NCBI GenBank assembly: GCA_937888725.1
Contig: CALARE010000009.1
Span: forward strand, 9,315-73,314
Direction of reading: 5' to 3'
Length of the DNA: 64,000 bases
From: an uncultured Alphaproteobacteria bacterium
GTDB taxonomy: Bacteria; Pseudomonadota; Alphaproteobacteria; CAAHEQ01; UBA3637
Each line of letters begins with the position of its first letter. Within the stretch, counting starts at the first letter, position 1. Positions 61,256 through 64,000 of the stretch are shown piece after piece. The notes beneath the pieces were generated by a model, which had not been told where the DNA came from, searched no databases, and was given only the letters and a program-made list of their open reading frames with translations. Made by a program: the position numbers and the translations under genes.

Positions 61256-62176
61256 TTAGATCTTATCTTTGACAATCAATTCATACATCTTTGGATGAAA
61301 AGCCATTTTATCCATACCTGCCAACGCTTTTAGTTCCTCTTTTTTAAACCATCTGATTTCGCTTATCTCATTTTTATCAGGTATTGGCACAGCATCTGTG
61401 GTAACTTTAAAAACATGATGATATGCACATTTTTGCCCCATTTCAACAGTGGTAAGACTTGCCACTTCTTCAAAACAATCAGCCTTTATTTGCAGTTCTT
61501 CAAAAAGCTCACGCTTAACCGCCTCTTGATACCCTTCTCCTGCATCAACATGACCTGCTGCTGAATAAGTCCACATTCCACCCCATTTTTTGTGTGGAGC
61601 AATTTTATGAAGCAACACCTCCCCCTTTGAATTATAAACCAATACAGCTGAAATCATAGCATAACGCCCCTTTTGCAAAGGCTTTTCACCCCGAACATGG
61701 GTTGAAATGATGTGGTCATTTTCATCTGCGAGATGGATTACTTCTTTTTCAGCACCAATTAAGGCAAATGGTGTTGCATTTTGCCCATTCAATGTGTCTA
61801 TATCCACCCATTGGGCCCCTAAAGAATCAAGGCCATCTGATATTGTTAAAATATCTCCTTCCCAATCGGCTACATCAAATAAAACCCCCGTATGGGCTAA
61901 CGTTCCTTTTTCACCACTTGCCCTGGTAAAATCTGAAAATATAACCCTCAATTCTTTTAATAAAGCGTATTTTTTGACTTTTAATGAAGTTTCTTCCATC
62001 AACTCTCTTTTAAGTGTTTCTTCTTTCGTTTCACTCGTTTCAGGTGAACCCCCTGGTAAATCATAAAGCCCTGTATAAGGACCTCTTGCTTTTTTTATCA
62101 ACAAAATTTTTCCGTTTTGTTTTAAAATACCATAAATACCAAAATGTGTTTTGGTAATGTTTGGATTATTTAACAT
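61256..62176 (-). CDS. Double Nudix hydrolase
   Basis: 306 residues with two Nudix domains. First box (43-65): GSPETSETKEETLKRELMEE, with the family Gly after EE replaced by Ser. Second box (208-230): GHVDAGEGYQEAVKRELFEE, followed by LQI. Both keep the metal-binding REx2EE. Nudix enzymes cleave nucleoside diphosphates linked to another group; the second domain resembles the group with GHVDxGE boxes. The start at 62176 follows TATGGAGGGTAAA. Its stop lies 1 bp after the end of the convergent 60430 gene. Confidence 0.88.
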   Translation of the reverse strand: MLNNPNITKTHFGIYGILKQNGKILLIKKARGPYTGLYDLPGGSPETSETKEETLKRELMEETSLKVKKYALLKELRVIFSDFTRASGEKGTLAHTGVLFDVADWEGDILTISDGLDSLGAQWVDIDTLNGQNATPFALIGAEKEVIHLADENDHIISTHVRGEKPLQKGRYAMISAVLVYNSKGEVLLHKIAPHKKWGGMWTYSAAGHVDAGEGYQEAVKRELFEELQIKADCFEEVASLTTVEMGQKCAYHHVFKVTTDAVPIPDKNEISEIRWFKKEELKALAGMDKMAFHPKMYELIVKDKI

Positions 62177-62234
62177 TTTACCCTCCATAAAAAATTAAAT
62201 CCAAGACAATGAATACAAAATATCCATTTTGCGG

Positions 62235-63287
62235 TTAATCTCGTTCTCTTGCATAAAAGTAAGCAGATTCTAAATGCCAGACAACCATTTGACTTTTTTC
62301 AGATTTTGTTAAACGTCTTGGGGTCATTTGTGAAAGGGTTTTATCCCTAATTTCATCAAGTTTTTGTTGATTTGAAACAGCAGGATAAAGCGTGCCTTTC
62401 ATATACCCAGCCTCTCGGTCCAATCTAATCACTTGAAGTGGGCGAAAAATAACATATGAAAATGCCTTATTCCGATTATCAACAGTATCATCATAGATAA
62501 AGCCATCATATCCCAAATTTTCCCAATATCTAATCATCCGTTGCATCGAAAGGTTTATCCTGTTTACATACATATTATTCAAAAGATTGTGTTTTGGGAA
62601 TTTTTCCTTTAACCCTTGATAGGGGTTATTTGAATCATTTGCCCCCAAAATGGGATAAATCGTTTCAAGCCCTAATTCATAACGCACCTGCTCAGCTGAT
62701 ATATTAAATGGATCTTTAAAAATAAAATCATACATAACAGGGATAGTCACTTTATCTAACACCTGATATAAAGCGTTATTTTTTTGAGAGGTCTTTGTTT
62801 TGTGCCTATAATGATACAGTTTTTGTATGAGCTCAGGTTTGATAAAGCGATATAATAGGTCATTTTTATATCCCGAACGATAAAATCCCATTTCAATCAT
62901 CAATTTTGGATTTGATAAAGCTAAATGAGCAGGTATAACATAGGGCGTGCATTCATATTGAGAAACAGATTTCTTCTCTTTTATTTTTTCTACATAGGAT
63001 AAAAGCATATTCACCGTACGAGAAAGGTCTTTTTCAGTCCCCATTTCAAACATACTAAAAGCAAGATGTTTTGTTTCTGAAAAACGCCTAATCCGTGTTT
63101 GAGCTGCTATTTTTGTGCCAAAATGGGATAAGGGATAAAACATTTCAAATTGGTGAGAAGTGGCATGATAAACCGTTAAGGGTTCACCATTTAAATCACC
63201 GAGCAATCGGTGAGATGCCTTTTTATATTCAAAAAAAGCTGGATTAATGTCCTTTTCATCCAATGAAACATCCAAAATCTGGTTCAT
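62235..63287 (-). CDS. ADP-ribosyltransferase-like protein (polyvalent-protein ART type)
   Basis: 350 residues. GEPLTVYHATSHQFEMFYPL near residue 35 and WENLGYDGFIYDDT near 265, followed by FSYVIFRPLQVIRL, match the first and last conserved blocks of ART domains found in polyvalent phage and effector proteins, where the pattern is PLxVYHGT ... GYDGIxY ... YVVFxPxQI. His in YHAT and the acidic pair in DDT are candidate NAD-binding or catalytic residues. No signal peptide. It starts 11 bp after the stop of the 63299 gene; the two probably form an operon. Confidence 0.7.
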   Translation of the reverse strand: MNQILDVSLDEKDINPAFFEYKKASHRLLGDLNGEPLTVYHATSHQFEMFYPLSHFGTKIAAQTRIRRFSETKHLAFSMFEMGTEKDLSRTVNMLLSYVEKIKEKKSVSQYECTPYVIPAHLALSNPKLMIEMGFYRSGYKNDLLYRFIKPELIQKLYHYRHKTKTSQKNNALYQVLDKVTIPVMYDFIFKDPFNISAEQVRYELGLETIYPILGANDSNNPYQGLKEKFPKHNLLNNMYVNRINLSMQRMIRYWENLGYDGFIYDDTVDNRNKAFSYVIFRPLQVIRLDREAGYMKGTLYPAVSNQQKLDEIRDKTLSQMTPRRLTKSEKSQMVVWHLESAYFYARERD

Positions 63288-63298
63288 AGAGGTATTAC

Positions 63299-63790
63299 CT
63301 ATCCACGCTGTCTTCCATAATTTTGCTTAAAAAAGTTAAAGTGATTAGTTGAAGAAGTCACTGTCTTTGCAGAGGTATTATTCTCATTCTCTGGTGTTTG
63401 TTGATTATTTTGACGAGCTAAACGCCACTCATATATAATATTTGGGTTGAAACCAATTTTGTTACCAAGTTCTACCCCATGAATCCAATGCTCGACTAAA
63501 AACTTGGTCGCTTTTTGATAAATATCGTTTGTCATACGGCGATTAACAGCCGCCCTTTGCATAGAATTTGCAATCAATTCAGGCGTCAAATAATCCATTT
63601 TAGCAGATTTTAACGTCGCTTGCATCAAACGTGCCCATCTGTCAGCAAACTGAAAAGCAAGCTTTTCTGGCGAACAATAAGGCAACCTCATTTCAAGCCT
63701 ACCCCAAGAAATATCGCATCCTCTTACATCAATTTTTTCCCATTTAATTGCATTATCAACCATTTTTGCAATCGCAGCACTACTTGTCAT
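63299..63790 (-). CDS. Unknown small protein upstream of the ART-like gene
   Basis: 163 residues, not recognised. A conserved-looking core DISWGRLEMRLPYCSPEKL and QFADRWARLMQATLKSAKM is followed by a helical part (NSMQRAAVNRRMTND) and a Gln/Asn/Thr-rich, probably disordered tail. It could be a chaperone or antidote for the ART-like protein encoded next, by position only. AAGGAGTTTTT precedes the ATG and a perfect promoter lies upstream. Confidence 0.7.
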   Translation of the reverse strand: MTSSAAIAKMVDNAIKWEKIDVRGCDISWGRLEMRLPYCSPEKLAFQFADRWARLMQATLKSAKMDYLTPELIANSMQRAAVNRRMTNDIYQKATKFLVEHWIHGVELGNKIGFNPNIIYEWRLARQNNQQTPENENNTSAKTVTSSTNHFNFFKQNYGRQRG

Positions 63791-63824
63791 AAAAACTCCT
63801 TAAATAAATAAAAAATAGACGTTT

Positions 63825-63853
63825 ATTTTAACACAATCCTTTTAATTTGTCAA
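63825..63853 (-). promoter_or_regulatory. Promoter of the 63299/62235 operon
   Basis: On the minus strand TTGACA (63848-63853), 17 bp, TAAAAT (63825-63830). Confidence 0.75.
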
Positions 63854-63897
63854 TATTTTTTTTAATATTTAATAAGATGCTTTATTATATATTATTT

Positions 63898-64000
63898 TTA
63901 CCCTTCTTTTATGTGAGCAAAAAGGTTTTTTCGAACGCTTTTATGTAACACGTTAGGCATTTGTTGCGTAATACACCAAGAAGATCCTTTTTTATTTTCT
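63898..64000 (-). CDS. C-terminal fragment of a gene entering from the right edge
   Basis: 33 residues on the minus strand open to the window edge (ENKKGSSWCITQQMPNVLHK to a TAA at 63898-63900). Too short to identify; it could also be chance. Confidence 0.3.
   Translation of the reverse strand, partial: ENKKGSSWCITQQMPNVLHKSVRKNLFAHIKEG

Noticed and set aside
1..64000. CRISPR arrays, rRNA genes, transposases or integrases
   Set aside because: I looked for regularly spaced short repeats, rRNA-like stretches and transposase or integrase motifs and saw none; the only repeats are those listed.

Overview
The window is a strongly AT-rich bacterial chromosome segment. The core genes (a two-class-I-motif ValS of the kind found in Rickettsiales and related alphaproteobacteria, TyrS, an RNase J-like nuclease, Bcp, EndA, a short ArgA-type acetyltransferase), the Gram-negative envelope genes (YadA-type trimeric adhesin, OmpA-like lipoprotein) and the many effector-like genes (ankyrin proteins, a degenerate Fic protein, ADP-ribosyltransferase-like proteins) point to an AT-rich, probably host-associated alphaproteobacterium. 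That assignment is inference. Promoters are easy to read: many are TTGACA-like and TATAAT-like hexamers spaced 16-17 bp, and most genes have an AAGGAG-type ribosome binding site, which decides many of the starts given here.

1-19.3 kb, mostly core: partial valS, tRNA-Val(CAC), a phosphatase, a divergent ankyrin/papain-like pair (2.9-5.5 kb), bcp, an inactivated Fic protein fused to a MerR-type DNA-binding domain with palindromic operator-like boxes (6.3-7.4 kb), a three-gene trimeric autotransporter operon (7.6-11.7 kb), a CoA-disulfide-reductase-like flavoprotein with a rhodanese domain, an apparently exported glycosyltransferase, an RNase J-like protein, tyrS and tRNA-Pro(GGG).

19.2-48.8 kb, a genomic island beginning at tRNA-Pro, whose 3' end is duplicated 189 bp downstream as an attachment-site-like repeat. 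It holds (a) a two-gene Druantia type III-like defence pair, DruH plus the 1995-residue DruE helicase, bracketed by 20-bp direct repeats; (b) a four-gene operon: type III methylase (mod), an unknown membrane-anchored protein, type III restriction subunit (res) and a SNF2-like helicase with a coiled-coil tail; (c) a cluster of two radical-SAM/SPASM proteins, several glycosyltransferases, an acetyltransferase, a methyltransferase and an S-adenosylhomocysteine-hydrolase-like protein; (d) an ABC-F ATPase; (e) a decayed phage spanin (Rz/Rz1-like) pair in nested frames. No integrase or transposase was recognised.

48.8-64 kb, mixed core and accessory: acetyltransferase, endA, a glycosyltransferase, a phosphodiesterase-MFS-S41 peptidase operon, then small unknown genes: a protein made of three HTH-like repeats, a membrane protein preceded by three AGAACAAATGTTCT-type boxes, an HD hydrolase, an unusual radical SAM protein, a second ankyrin-type protein, two ADP-ribosyltransferase-like proteins, a double Nudix protein, and a C-terminal gene fragment at the right edge.

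The best candidates for something undescribed are the mod-membrane protein-res-SNF2 operon, the radical-SAM/glycosyltransferase/SAHH-like cluster, the dead Fic-MerR regulator with its operator boxes, and the palindromic boxes near 56 kb.
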